A stretch of 64,000 nt of DNA from Polytrichum commune (taxonomy: Eukaryota > Streptophyta > Polytrichopsida > Polytrichales > Polytrichaceae). The stretch's first letter is position 1. The number at the start of each line of letters is the position of its first letter. The stretch covers positions 56,780,429 through 56,844,428 of the forward strand of contig OX485804.1 of the NCBI GenBank assembly GCA_950295325.1, in the 5' to 3' direction. Below the pieces are notes generated by a model that worked only from the letters and a program-made list of their open reading frames with translations, had not been told where the DNA came from and ran no database searches. Shown one piece after another: positions 19,047 through 30,693 of this stretch. The position numbers and the translations under genes are program-made.

Positions 19047-21038
19047 ATGCAGTACGAAGGCACCAAATTGAATTTCCTAGATATTCCCGAGATTATAGAC
19101 CTTGATTGGTTTGATGATGACTATAGACTTAGAAAGCCCGGGGAGGGCTCACCTAGATACCATGACAATTGTCCTGTGGGATGGAGGACCACGGCAATTT
19201 GGGACATAGTACGGTTTTTCCCCGAACTTCACGGTAAAGAACTAGATGAGGCTTGGAGAAAATTCTGGAGAGAGGACATTTCACTTATAGATTGGATGCC
19301 CTCTAAGTACCGGGACCCTGACAAACCTCACAAATACATGAGCTTCTTCCCCACATTCAACTTCCAACAACCGGGGTGCTATAGTTGTCTTGCATACAAT
19401 GGAGATTCGCCACCCGAACCAAGTTTAGAACAACCCAATGTGATGGACTTGTTGTGGGCTCAAATAAATGAAAAGGAGGAGGGATGTACGATGGAGAGTA
19501 AACGAAGCATGGTCGCTCCCGGTCCCCGGAACCCTAGGGACCCGTGTAATGGAGCGCCTCGAAAACCATGGCCACCAAGGCCACCCCCCAAACCTGAAGG
19601 CCATTGTTGTGGGATGTTTGATATAAGTCCACCTCCACTGCCGGTTGAGACACCTCCCCCTCCCCCTCCCCCAGAACCTCCAATACCACCACTCGAACCT
19701 GGAGAAGATCCTTGCAAACAATACGAAAATGTTTGCGATCCCTCCATCATGAGTGACGAAGACTGGGATAATTATGAACTCATGGGAGAACACGGTTACA
19801 AAAACCGTCCATGGGTGCGAATGCCGCCCTTGAATTTCCTCCCCACCGGTGTCGACCATATCATTGCAGGTGAAAAGGGTTACCTTGTGGTCGATGGTGG
19901 TTGCCAACCACGAGAGCGAATAGAAGGAGAGTATGACCTACCTATGCAAGATATATGGGACCTCGGCATGTACCCGGCACAAACCATAACCGTAGTTTGC
20001 AACCCTCTATTGAAACGATATGATTTCATTGCTCCGTTTCCTAATCGACGCTTGAACCATAAGATGGCACGCATGGAGGTGCGACCGGACCCGGAAACGC
20101 AAAATGGTACTATGTACAACATTTACTTTGTGGGGTTTAACCATAATCCCGATACGAATGAATTTGGTGATCCCGTGCTTCCCGACCCGGAGGACTTGCC
20201 CGTGAAAGATGAAGTCATTGTGGCAATCTATAATTCCAACATGAGAAATTGGATCGCTACCTATAGCCGACCAAATGTGCGATACTTACCCACGAATCAA
20301 ACAAACGATCTCGCGTTGGTGAACAATAAGTTGTATTGGACCTCAGAGTGGGCTGATACCGGGCGACGTATCACCGTCCAAAATAATCAATTCAAAGCCC
20401 CCGAGCTCAAATGGATTCCTGTGATTTCGTGTTTCAATTTTGCTACCCGTGAGATTTTGGGTTTTGCGTTTTGTCAAGACGTGTACCACAAGAAGGTCGA
20501 GAATTTACTGCTAATGGAGTGTCACAAAAACCTTCACTTAGTAACTCGCGCTACGGCCACCCACAAGCGAACCCCAAAAGGTCGTTTCGAGGTTTGGATC
20601 GCCACACATGAAGAAGGCTCGGCCCTTTTGGAGTGGAAGAAAGTGGGGAGGATGCCGAAACAACAGTATGATTATTTATTTGATAATTGCTATATGTGCT
20701 TTGAGCATGTTTGCGAACCGGCATATGAATGCCGCGCGGGGAAAAACGTGATCTGTTTTTATGTTCCGCAGTGTGGAACTGGAGTCCTTTTTGATGTAGA
20801 GAAGTTGACATGGATAAGCATGGAAAGGCATGCTGGTTGGGATTTGGGTAGAAAGACGGACAATTTTCCACCAGATTATAGCACTAACGCTCTTGCTAGT
20901 TGCATTTGGGAGCCTGATTTCACAGTCATGTGGTCGAAGGAGTATAGAGGGCCAAAATGGGACCCTCTCGGTGATGACCCCACAGGGCCTGATTTGTGGC
21001 CTCGACTTGTGAAAGAAAGTGGTGAAATCATAAAATAG
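19047..21038 (+). CDS. Divergent F-box/kelch-type protein, paralogue 2 (long)
   Basis: A single 663-residue frame, the longest and most diverged of the four. It shares the family signature: W-VRMPPLNFLPTGVDHIIAGEKGYLVVDGG (about 256-285), TITVVCNPLLKRYDFIAP (313-330), IYFVGFNHN (359-367), IVAIYNSNMRNWIATY (391-406), EVWIATHEEG...KKVGRMP (515-537) and VLFDVEKLTWISM (580-592). The N-terminal part (VGWRTTAIWDIVRFFPELHG, about 44-63) may be an F-box remnant but is not convincing. Residues 120-220 are proline-rich with a run of seven prolines, and an extra C-terminal tail of about 40 residues follows IWEPDF. It is intronless and lies head-to-tail with paralogue 1. A role as an SCF substrate receptor is inferred from the family and uncertain. 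Confidence 0.85.
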   Translation: MQYEGTKLNFLDIPEIIDLDWFDDDYRLRKPGEGSPRYHDNCPVGWRTTAIWDIVRFFPELHGKELDEAWRKFWREDISLIDWMPSKYRDPDKPHKYMSFFPTFNFQQPGCYSCLAYNGDSPPEPSLEQPNVMDLLWAQINEKEEGCTMESKRSMVAPGPRNPRDPCNGAPRKPWPPRPPPKPEGHCCGMFDISPPPLPVETPPPPPPPEPPIPPLEPGEDPCKQYENVCDPSIMSDEDWDNYELMGEHGYKNRPWVRMPPLNFLPTGVDHIIAGEKGYLVVDGGCQPRERIEGEYDLPMQDIWDLGMYPAQTITVVCNPLLKRYDFIAPFPNRRLNHKMARMEVRPDPETQNGTMYNIYFVGFNHNPDTNEFGDPVLPDPEDLPVKDEVIVAIYNSNMRNWIATYSRPNVRYLPTNQTNDLALVNNKLYWTSEWADTGRRITVQNNQFKAPELKWIPVISCFNFATREILGFAFCQDVYHKKVENLLLMECHKNLHLVTRATATHKRTPKGRFEVWIATHEEGSALLEWKKVGRMPKQQYDYLFDNCYMCFEHVCEPAYECRAGKNVICFYVPQCGTGVLFDVEKLTWISMERHAGWDLGRKTDNFPPDYSTNALASCIWEPDFTVMWSKEYRGPKWDPLGDDPTGPDLWPRLVKESGEIIK

Positions 21039-22520
21039 CGTTTGAGAGTGCAAACTAAAGCATGTGCGCCATTGGGTCTTTATGAGGAAATTGACTGGTG
21101 TTTTTGAGGACCTTTAGAATTGTTTTAACCAACGGTGTCATCCATTGAAGTAGAGCTGACAAATGGTAGTATTCGTGTTTTGGATTTTGTTCGATGATGT
21201 ATCATGATAATTTGGAACACTTAACAAAGTTAGCTATGGTTTGAAGCAAACAATTTTGAGTTTTGAGCCCCAATTTTGTCATGAGGGGTTTTGTCATTTT
21301 TCGATATGTTCTACGAAATACCAACTTAGGCCATCACATGAACATAAATATGTACATTGATATATGCAAGTGGGTTGACCTAGCAACCACAGTACAATTT
21401 CATATATACACTTATAGCAATGTAAATGCATACCTTTAATGAAACATTAATGTATTTTGTTACTTGTGGTAACAAGTGTTCAAAATAGTGGGGAATGTCG
21501 ATAAATTAGTGTGGGTCAACCTAATTGCACATATCAGTGTACATTAAGTTCTTCTGCTTTTGTCAAAAGAATTGAAATCCTGGTGCATTTTTGAGAGTTT
21601 GCGCAGTTTTGTATATACTTGAATCACCTTGGGTGCATTGTTTTGTGGTTTCAGTCCAAGGTGGGTTGGTATCCACGTTTGTAACTCAATAATCACCCAT
21701 TTGCTAAGAGGATTGGAGATTGCATCGAGAGAGAGAGAGTTGTACCAAGAATCAATGCCAATTTATAATACTTGAGGTTTTGTACAATTTCGTCTTGATG
21801 AGAAAGACACTAAAGTGCATCAACCATGCACAACTGATCCAATTCATAATGATAAATCATGTTTCATGTTTTTGACAATCTGAACCGTTGGAAATTTGGT
21901 CTGCTTTACATGAGGAGTTAAGGTCAAACTGGGGCTATGGCATGCGCAAATTCTTGTATTTGATTGGTCTAATCCACTTATTCAACCCCAAGACCTTTAC
22001 ATGATGAAGTTAAGGCCATTCCTTAAAATTCATATTCTAATGAGATGAAATTATGCTTTGATGCACTAAAGACAAAGTTTGACCATGGGAAGAGAATCAG
22101 GTTGGGTCAAAAGGGAACCTAATTTGCTTCCTTGGGGATGTGTTAGAGCTTCCTCCCTTTTGACTTGTGTCAATATTTCATACGAATTGGCTTCAAATTT
22201 TGGAACCTCGACTCATGTAACCTTAATGTCTTCATTCACTAACAAATTCTGAATGCAGGTCAATGTAATCTTTTGCAAAGGATTAGGTAGCTTGTATTAG
22301 ACTACAAGATAGAAAAGTTGAAAACCATGCTTCTATTCAATCCAACCATCACATAACCTTCATTTTGAAATATGGACTATTGACGACCTTCCATTGAATC
22401 ATGACCTTATTTAGGATGACCAGTCCTCATATATATGACAAAAAAATTCTTCACATGCACACACATGATTCAAGATGGATGTCAAAGCGTCACATAAGTG
22501 TTAGTCATTACGTAATTGCT
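21039..22520. other. Intergenic between convergent genes
   Basis: Shared 3' flank of the + gene ending at 21038 and the - gene ending at 22521. AT-rich, with no open frame or repeat recognised apart from a short GA run near 21728-21740. Confidence 0.6.
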
Positions 22521-24233
22521 CTACAATTGTGCATGAATGGCGGGTTGATACAACCAATTGCCGATCACTGTCCTCCCGGACGCAAACATGGGGATAGAGG
22601 GCATGAGCTCCCAAAACTTGCTATTCACGTTGAAGAAGACCATGACAGGCAAAGTATGGCACATAATCCAAATCCGGTCCATCCCTCCAATGCAACAATA
22701 GTGCGTGGTAATGTCTAGGCTGCTATGGTCAAGGAAGCATTTCTTGTACATGTCCGGGTCCATGACCGAGACATTCACGAGGTCCATGAACCCCTTGTAG
22801 ATCTCCGTCATGTTGAGGTCGTAGTCCACGAGCTTGAAGATGTGGAAGGTTCTTGGCAAGCTTATGGTGCGGCTCACCACATAGAGGGCCTCGTTTACCT
22901 CCACGAGTTGAGGGGACTCCATTGTTTCTTGGGACGGCCAATACTCCATGTCCCACACCCGTTTCCTAAATATATACCTCATGATGCTCGGCGTCCACTT
23001 CTCGGGCTCTTTTGGGTCGTCGGTGAGGTCTAAAACCTTCCCCGCGATGTAAAACACGGGACCTTCATTGCATCGAACGAAGGGTAGGGCACGGTAGCCC
23101 GAGGATCCTGCCTCGAGCTCCACGAAGTCGGGTTTAAATGGCTTTTGTGGTTGGGGCGTGAGGTTGGGATGGAAATGCCATTTGTTTTCGAGGGAGCCAT
23201 ACACGCCTACTTTCAACCCTCCTGTAGCCTCACCGTATTCGATTTCTTTCGGTTTCTTTGACGGTTTGATCGCCTTCTTCCCGCCCGGTTTTCCCGCATC
23301 GAGTTTCTTCTTGTTTTCGTGCCACCCAACGACATGGATTACGTACGAGTCAGATAAAGTTGGCACCGAGATTCTAGCCACCACCTTCGTCAAAACTATG
23401 TCAAGGGGCGGTAAGACCCGGAACCGTCGTGTGATCGGGTTGCAAATGACAAACATCGGTTGGGGAGGGAACTCACCCAACCAATGCTCGGGTTTCACCG
23501 AAACCGGGTCCACATCACATCTACTAAACTTTTGTGGGTCGCCGTCTTGGAGCAACACCCTCGATTGCACGCCACCATGCAAGAGTAAGAGACCCCCTCC
23601 CCCGGCGAGCATCGTGGTGACCCCGTGAGGAAGGAAGGCAAGGTCCGGCATGGTGCGCCATCGGTGCGCGGGATGGTGCAATGCCCACAACCGCCCCGTT
23701 TTCATGTCCACGACCGTAGGATAATACTCTACATTGTGCTTCAACCGCCCTTCCGCCCGGAGCGCTTTGATAAGATGCGCTTGGAGGAGCTTCGGACTGA
23801 ACGACGGAACACAACCCACGGCATAGAGCTTCGCGACTGGCAATTTCCACAAGATTAGGTTCCGCGTCGCCCGCCTCGCCTCGGGGCTCGGAAACGACTC
23901 CCAAAACTCTTTCATATAGACCTCATCTTCGAGAGGGGGGATCCAACCGGGTGGTGGTGGAGGGGGCGGAGGGGGTGGGGGTGGTGGAGGTGGTGGAGGT
24001 GGAGGGGGGTGCTCTTTGAGGTACTCTTGTGGCTTCGTCACCGTCTTGTATATGTGCACGCCGTACTCTTCCGGAGGCGGTGGTGGAGGAGGGAGTGGTT
24101 TAGCTGGTTCCGTCGATCCCGCTTCACCATTTTCATCTCCTACTTCGTCGGCTGGGAATCCCAACATCTCTTTGACATCTTCAACCCTAAAACTCACGGA
24201 CTTTTTCGGTTTCACTTTTGCTTCTGCCATCAC
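22521..24233 (-). CDS. Divergent F-box/kelch-type protein, paralogue 3 with polyproline tracts
   Basis: A single 570-residue frame, the closest relative of paralogue 1. Both contain LILxKLPxxKLYAVGCxPxxxP (residues 125-147 here) at the F-box position and end in NWxxxPAxHAQ. Family units follow: WRTMPDLAFLPHGVTTMLAG (192-211), MFVICNPITRRFRVLPPL (260-277), YVIHVVGWHE (297-306), LKVGVYGSLENKWHFHP (340-356) and PQLVEVNEALYVVSR (441-455). The N-terminus has two proline tracts (48-54 and about 20 prolines at 76-95), which could bind SH3, WW or profilin-type partners. KKSVSFRVE (10-18) fits the loose PP1-docking pattern [RK]xVxF, which is speculative. The frame starts MMAEAK; the second Met may be used. 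Strong GC bias compared with its flanks. Confidence 0.85.
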   Translation of the reverse strand: MMAEAKVKPKKSVSFRVEDVKEMLGFPADEVGDENGEAGSTEPAKPLPPPPPPPEEYGVHIYKTVTKPQEYLKEHPPPPPPPPPPPPPPPPPPPPGWIPPLEDEVYMKEFWESFPSPEARRATRNLILWKLPVAKLYAVGCVPSFSPKLLQAHLIKALRAEGRLKHNVEYYPTVVDMKTGRLWALHHPAHRWRTMPDLAFLPHGVTTMLAGGGGLLLLHGGVQSRVLLQDGDPQKFSRCDVDPVSVKPEHWLGEFPPQPMFVICNPITRRFRVLPPLDIVLTKVVARISVPTLSDSYVIHVVGWHENKKKLDAGKPGGKKAIKPSKKPKEIEYGEATGGLKVGVYGSLENKWHFHPNLTPQPQKPFKPDFVELEAGSSGYRALPFVRCNEGPVFYIAGKVLDLTDDPKEPEKWTPSIMRYIFRKRVWDMEYWPSQETMESPQLVEVNEALYVVSRTISLPRTFHIFKLVDYDLNMTEIYKGFMDLVNVSVMDPDMYKKCFLDHSSLDITTHYCCIGGMDRIWIMCHTLPVMVFFNVNSKFWELMPSIPMFASGRTVIGNWLYQPAIHAQL

Positions 24234-24387
24234 CTTGGTGAGGAACGGATTGCCTTACAAATTGATTCAGTTAATATGGCACATCTAAATTAAGCGCACC
24301 TAGGTCTCCCCAGGAGGTCAGGCGTTACTGGAAGGTTGACCATGATATATTCTGGTCAGCTGCTTGGAGTACATTTCAAGTTTTCTG

Positions 24388-24878
24388 AATGTTATTACGA
24401 TTTCTTGGCTGGATCCCAATCCTGGTAAGAATGTCAACAGTCGAGCTCCAAAAACTTTTGTATCCGACAGTTTGATCTAGCACACAGTCCATATAGTTCT
24501 TTTTCTGAATGTTATCGCGATTCCTATGGTGTAATCTAGTCTTGCTGGTAAGAATGTGGACAGCTGAGCGCCCATATATATGTAACTCTAACATTCTGGT
24601 CTAGCATGCAGTCCATATATTACTCCTGGGAAGATAATACCCTCCTCTACTTCTGACAAATTTGAGTTTCTGAATAACTTTCATGAATTTTGCCATACAG
24701 AATCAGACATCACCTATGTGGACAGCTGAGCGCCCATATATATGTAAATCTAACATTCTGGTCTAGTATGCAGTCCATATATTACTCCTGAGAAGATAAT
24801 ACCCTCCTCTACTTCTGACTATTTTGAGTTTCTGAATAACTTTCATGAATTTTGCCATACAGAATCAGACATCACCTA
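24388..24878. repeat. Recent 162-bp tandem duplication with older flanking copy
   Basis: 24555-24716 and 24717-24878 are nearly identical (for example GACAGCTGAGCGCCCATATA in both). The preceding 24388-24554 is a more diverged relative (GTCAACAGTCGAGCTCC..., GTCCATATAGTTC). The low divergence of the last two copies suggests a recent event or polymorphism. Confidence 0.85.
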
Positions 24879-26055
24879 TGTCGTCCTGTGACAAACCTGG
24901 ATCTTTGAAGGCAGCTTTGATGATTTTATGTTCTGAAGTTCCTATTCTGACATGCACAAAATTAAAAACCATTACTGATGCATTGTGTTCAATCTTGAAA
25001 GTCGGATGGAGACAAGTGAAACTTCTGAGCCCTTCAATATTATTTGATGCCCATTTCCAGCAGGGGTTCTTAGAGAGTAGCTGGAACTCTGTGGCTTGCC
25101 TATGAAATATTGGAAGGTTGGTTTTACTTATGGCGCATGTGAATATCAGCTATCTGAGCTCCGTACAATCCTATTCATCAAGTGCCAATTTTTCTCTGTT
25201 CACCCTCAACCCCCTGCCTGGTCACACCTCCAATGCGAAACATCTGAGGCTCTCACTATACAACACGCGCCTTTGATTCGATCCTCTAATATTTCAAGTG
25301 GTGTTCTGCATGTCTTATTTGCGCAAGAGTTCTGACTTCTATTCATTGGTATGCAGATTCGGTACTGGATATGGTTGAGAGTGATTCTTATTTCTCGTCG
25401 TTGGTAAAGTTTGAAATGAAGAATATACAAAACTGTATGTCTAAGAAAACGTTTCCTAATACATGGAGGTTAGGGCATCGACTAATATGTGTTGAACCTC
25501 ATGTCGAGAGTTAAAAATTTGCCGTATGAGCATATAATTTGCAAGTTGACCATAATTGGCTTGTGCACTGTGACACTTAATATCAAAAATTTCAGAAATA
25601 GATTCTGAAAACAGTTGCCTATGAATGTGCTCATGGAGATCTATCCCCTTCCACTTACTCTTGCCCACACTCTTGACAGAGGAAGTATTCACATGCATTC
25701 AGTTTGCTTCAAGAAATCAATTTTGTTCAAACGTGACTCCATAATACTCCCAGATTAATTTAAGATGGAAAGAAAGAGGCATCAAGTTGTGATAAGCCTC
25801 GACCGCCAAGAGTTGTGTCTGTTCAGAATATGTGAGACCAGACTTGGATTCATTCAATTATAACTTTTACAATAACCATAATCTGTGAAGGGCACCAATA
25901 TTTTTGCTAATTTCCAAGCCATTGCAACCTGGGAAAAAGCTTCGTCAATTTACTTGGGTGTCACCAATTAGCAATTATCACTGCAGATTTGGAAGATTAA
26001 TCACCTTGCAAATTTATTTCTTTCTTTTTAAGGACACGCATGCCTAACAAATTCA
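24879..26055. other. Intergenic; no supported gene
   Basis: Short frames only. This is the downstream flank of the minus-strand gene ending at 26056. Confidence 0.5.
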
Positions 26056-28504
26056 TCAAGGCCTTGCTCTCCAGTCAGGTTTCCACTCACATTGCGCAAA
26101 CGCATAGGAACACGGAGAGCCGGAGGGATTCAAGATAGGAGACTTGGACCACCTGCCTTTGGTGACATCGTACATGCCAATCGTGACGGGGTTGTGCTCT
26201 TCGAGTACTAAAAAACATAGAAAATTTGGCCCGGCTGTGCAATCGTAAGGTTTGAGCGACTTCTCCTCACCGAACATCGTCCGAAATATGTCCGCGGGCA
26301 TGCTTGTGACGAGCTTGAAATCCCCTGATGGGAACCCGTCGGAGGACACCATAACCTCGTAGATTTCGACCGTCACAGGTTCCAAATTCGACCGTGTCAC
26401 CGCAAACACCGCCCCGCCCGGCTCACACTGAAGAATCCTCGGGGCCTGCAAATCTTTACGAGGCCACGCGGGGCCTTCTTTTCCAGGAATCTCAAAGTCC
26501 ATGGTATGCCAATGGAGTGTGGCGCTTTGTACGAAGAAAACTTTGTTTGCCCATGACCGGCTCTCTCGGAACCGCCATAGCAAATCTTGCGGTATTTTTC
26601 CAACAAACGGCTTCTCGTCTTCCTCCTCTCCCTGCAGGCTAAGGTAAGCGTAAGCAGGCCGAGTGCGATTGCTCATGTGGTGTGTGTGTGATTAACATGA
26701 GTGGTGTGTGGTTGGTTAGGTGTGGATCTAAGAACAGACAACAGGTAGACATGTCTTTACAAGATATTGGACAAAGTGCTTCAAACTTGCTGATTATTCT
26801 AGCATGCTCGATAGCCAACGTAATTGTGGGGACCTATATGATCACTAAAGAAAAAAGAGAATTTTCACTTTGATAATGAATATGATATGACATTCGAGAA
26901 TTATGAAGATAGTTGATTGTGGCCATGATTTGGATTTGTGCTAAATCATCTTGTATTGATGGTGCGCTTCATATCATAATCTGGAAGTGGGGTAATCTAG
27001 AATCTTAGACCCGTATACCTTATATGCATTCTTTTTCTTCTTTGGTTGATGATCCTCTTCAATTTTCACCATCACGATTTCGTCTGTCTCCTCCTGGCCC
27101 CCTAGGAGGAAGCCCTCTGAAATCGATGCCATGCATGTTTTCCCAGCCGATTTTGAGAACCGACACCGGCCGACGACCGACCCGAAAATCCATGCGTCTG
27201 CCCTTGAATCATACGTCATCAATACAAGCTCGTGGCTGCCCTTCCCATAGAGTGTTGGCGCGTTGTGGTGGCTCCCGATGACATGTAACCGGTACCGGTT
27301 CCGTGACCCCAAGGGGGCAAAACCTATAAAATAAGCAGCAGATACAAAGGGAGAATAATACTCTAGCAAATTATAAAAAAATACTCATAATAAAGTGTCA
27401 AGTTGTTGTATTCTTAAAATTATTAAATGTAAAAATAAGGTATAATAGTAAATATCCTCATTTAATAAGCTTTACATAATTATTTTATATATCCTACGCT
27501 TGTGCATTTTCCTCTCACTCCTTCCATATCCATTACCCACGTGGTGAGATTTGAGGGCCACCACGGGGTCACCATGTCAAATAAGATACTGTTCACATTT
27601 TGCGACAAAGACAAAACAAAAATTCATTAAGAGAATGAGACGTTATGATATGGAAGAATGTAACCATATCAAAAGCGGATAAATTGCTTATTATAAAACC
27701 TGAGTTGTCCCCAGTCCGTGGAGCAGTCGCCTCTGTGGGCGGCATGGTTGCTTGCATCCATGCGATTTTGGCATCCATGGTCTTGTTTGAGTGGCGTGGA
27801 ATATATTTCACCTCTTTTGTAAGCGGATTGCACACTGTGAGAATGGATTGACGTGGATAAAGCACGTAATTATAGTTGTCTGCGTAAGGAATCGGCGGCG
27901 TTTTTGGATTCCCGAGCCGTGGTTGGATACTACCATTCACACAAAGGAGGCCGCCATCTCCGGCTATGATATCGTTCACTCCGGCGGGAAGGAAATCGAG
28001 CTTCACCATCCCACACCACACTTTCGAGTTGTGGTTGCAAGCCGCCACAAGGTTCAACCCATCCAACCGGTCTATCACAAACGGGAAGTAATTCGCGTAA
28101 GTGGAGGTCTTTGCATCTTCGTAGACAGTAGGGCTCCACATGATCATCTCACCGCCACTCGGAGTAGTGCCCGAGGCGGTGGTCGAGAGTCTCATTCTAC
28201 CGGGTGTGAGTTTAGGTTTTTGTCGCCAATTCGCCCACGCGGTTTCCCGGTATTTGTTGCGATCGTGCTTCGGGTCATCGCTCACAAGGAGCTCCGTGAA
28301 AACCTCACAAAGTTCGGTTGGGCCAAGATCATCCCACCGAAACTCGGGGTCGAGCACCTCATGGATCCGCCTTGCAACTCTCACTCTCTCGTCCCTCGCC
28401 ACTTGTTCCGGGGATCGGGCCCGAGGAGATTTACCCCGGGGGGATTTACCCACCGTTTGTGTGGACTTTGCATCCACGACCGATTTGGACAAGCGTCCAC
28501 CCAT
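26056..28504 (-). CDS. Divergent F-box/kelch-type protein, paralogue 4 (three exons)
   Basis: Three minus-strand exons join in phase: 28504-27700 (donor CTCAG|GTTTTA), 27323-27019 (acceptor TTTATAG|GTTTTG, donor ATAAG|GTATAC) and 26631-26056 (acceptor CCTGCAG|GGAGAG, stop TAG or similar at the end of the frame). The introns are 376 and 387 bases. The total is 1686 nt, or 561 residues, matching the paralogues' length. An F-box-like stretch is WDDLGPTELCEVFTELL (57-73). Kelch-like units include MVKLDFLPAGVNDIIAGDGG (166-185), ILTVCNPLTKEVKYIP (221-236), YRLHVIGSHHN across exon 2, and IGMYDVTKGRWSKSP near the C-terminus. The start MGGRLSKS fits the MGxxxS N-myristoylation pattern, unlike the other three, and would favour membrane association. 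It is the only member with introns, perhaps the form closest to the ancestor. Splice sites were read by eye. Confidence 0.8.
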
Positions 28505-30693
28505 GGTTGCTAAAAACCCAAAACCCTTATATGTTCACGAATCCCATTTTGGATTTTTGTGATACATTCTTCATACGGTTCGTCTATGTGATCGTTTTTT
28601 CCAGTCGACCTTGTGACCTATGCTCCGTACTCAAATTGTCCAGTTCATATTGAAATCCCTATGCAAATTGTCGACATGATCAAGTCATCAATCTCAAGAT
28701 AAGAATTTATCAAATGAGGTGAATGCTAAATACTTGGCTTCTATGGTGTGCAAAAGAATCTCTACAGAATGAGGTTAACAATGAAAGCGAAAATCACATT
28801 CTAATCAGAGAAAAATTTGTGGTCCTCAAAGGGTTAACAATATATTGACAACTATGCGAACCTTGGCGACATTTTGGAGAAGAATTCAAGAAACCGTGTT
28901 TGGTTTAATGGCATCGATCCTGGGACTCTCATTGTGAGTGATTCTTATTATGTGCAGATGTCTTATACCAGTGCAACTAACCCGATCAAGGGTTAAGTTG
29001 CTCCATATTTGTGTCTTATGCTTGAAAGAATTTCCACGCTGGTGCCAACTTCAAAAAGAAGTTGTGGAACGGCTATTTGTAACGCCACGACTTTTCCAAG
29101 TCATTAGGCCTTGAAATTGGTGATTGATCGGTCAGGATCGACCAAATTGCTACAACTCTGTGGTGCAATAGGGTAGTAAAGCCTCTAATGTATTCTTACT
29201 GAATGATCTTGTGAAATGTGGTTGTTCAAGAAACTCAAGCGCATGCTTTGAGAATGATTTGTTTCTGTAAAGGCCGCCTCAGTTTCATGGCCCTAGTGGT
29301 AACCACACCAGCATTTAATGAAAGAAAAGTATTCATCTGCGCCCCTCCGACTATCATGCATAAAAGGTTCACAAAAGGGCAAGTATCTCTCTTGGTTCTC
29401 TCTTAAGTCTGTCAGTACCCTATGTTTGAGGTATGCAACAAAACTCGAGGTTAGAAAATATGCTGCTATTGAAATTTGCAAACATTATATGCTCCAAACC
29501 CTTCAAAGAAACTATAATTGATAGCATTTCAATGGTGATGAAATGAAGCCGGGCCCCAACCTGGCTCCAATTTCAAAAGGTATGTTAATGTGAGACAAAG
29601 TTGTCATTTCTCAAGGATTTAGAAAGCGCGTTAATGCAATTTTGATATGTCAATCTAGATTTCGTGATGTCCAGCATTTAATATAAAAGCATTGACTGGC
29701 TTTCAATGTTCTAAAGGAAGACTTGCTGGCCACATCATTGCTCAAATGTTGGGGAAAACAAATATCAGTGAGTGCATTTAAGACACGGCATTGGAATTTT
29801 GAAAGTGCATACGTTTGTCAACTTATACAATTGCAGTGTTACTTTGCAAATTAGCAAATATAATGCATTTCCTTCATGACTTTCTCAGCCCTCCTTCTCA
29901 ACTTTGCGGGTTATCAAATCTATTTGAAATCATATTCATAATATGTAGAGGGGAGTCCATCTTTGAACAACATTAAATATGGGAACTTCCCCTTCCAATG
30001 AGTTGTCACCTGGGTGTTTAATTTTCATAAAATAAAAGCCCACAAGGAGGTTGAAACATGTTAAGTTGGTTTTTCATCATGTTTTTGTAACAACTATTAT
30101 ATGACATGTATATATAATATACTTGTGAATTCCAGTCCAAGGTTCATGTGAGTTCAATCACTTGAAGGAGGGATGTTTTTGAGCCATTTGAATGTAGTTC
30201 AAATTTTCAAAGCTATATTCAGTTTGTGCATCATGATCATTTCATTGTTGAGTGGTATTCAAAGCAAGTATCTAGGAGGACTTTGTAAGTGTGTTGTTGT
30301 AGCTCTTTTAACCCCTAAACGCTCAAGCCTTTAGATTCCATTTTCAGGCATTTTCAACACCAATGTTGACAATATTTGTTATGTAGAAAGATAGAATATG
30401 TTTTCCTAAAATCCAACCGTACGGATGTGAACTAGACTACATTATGGCTATGGAAATTTCAAGTCAATCGGACCCCATTTGCTATGTTAGGTTGACATAT
30501 GAACAAGGTCTCCATGCGGGCGTGGGGGGGGGGGGGGGGAGGGGCACCTAGAGAAAACTCTGATTTTTTGTTTTGTTTTGTGACCATTTTGGTCATGTGA
30601 CAAATTTTAGAAAGTTTCCAACTTGCTATAATATGTTATGTGGATGTAAAATGAACTACTCCCAAAAATTTGAGTTTTTTTGAGCAAATCTAA
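28505..30693. other. Intergenic; no supported gene
   Basis: Upstream flank of the minus-strand gene that starts at 28504, then AT-rich DNA with short frames. A run of G with one A (30524-30544) precedes the next frame. Confidence 0.55.
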
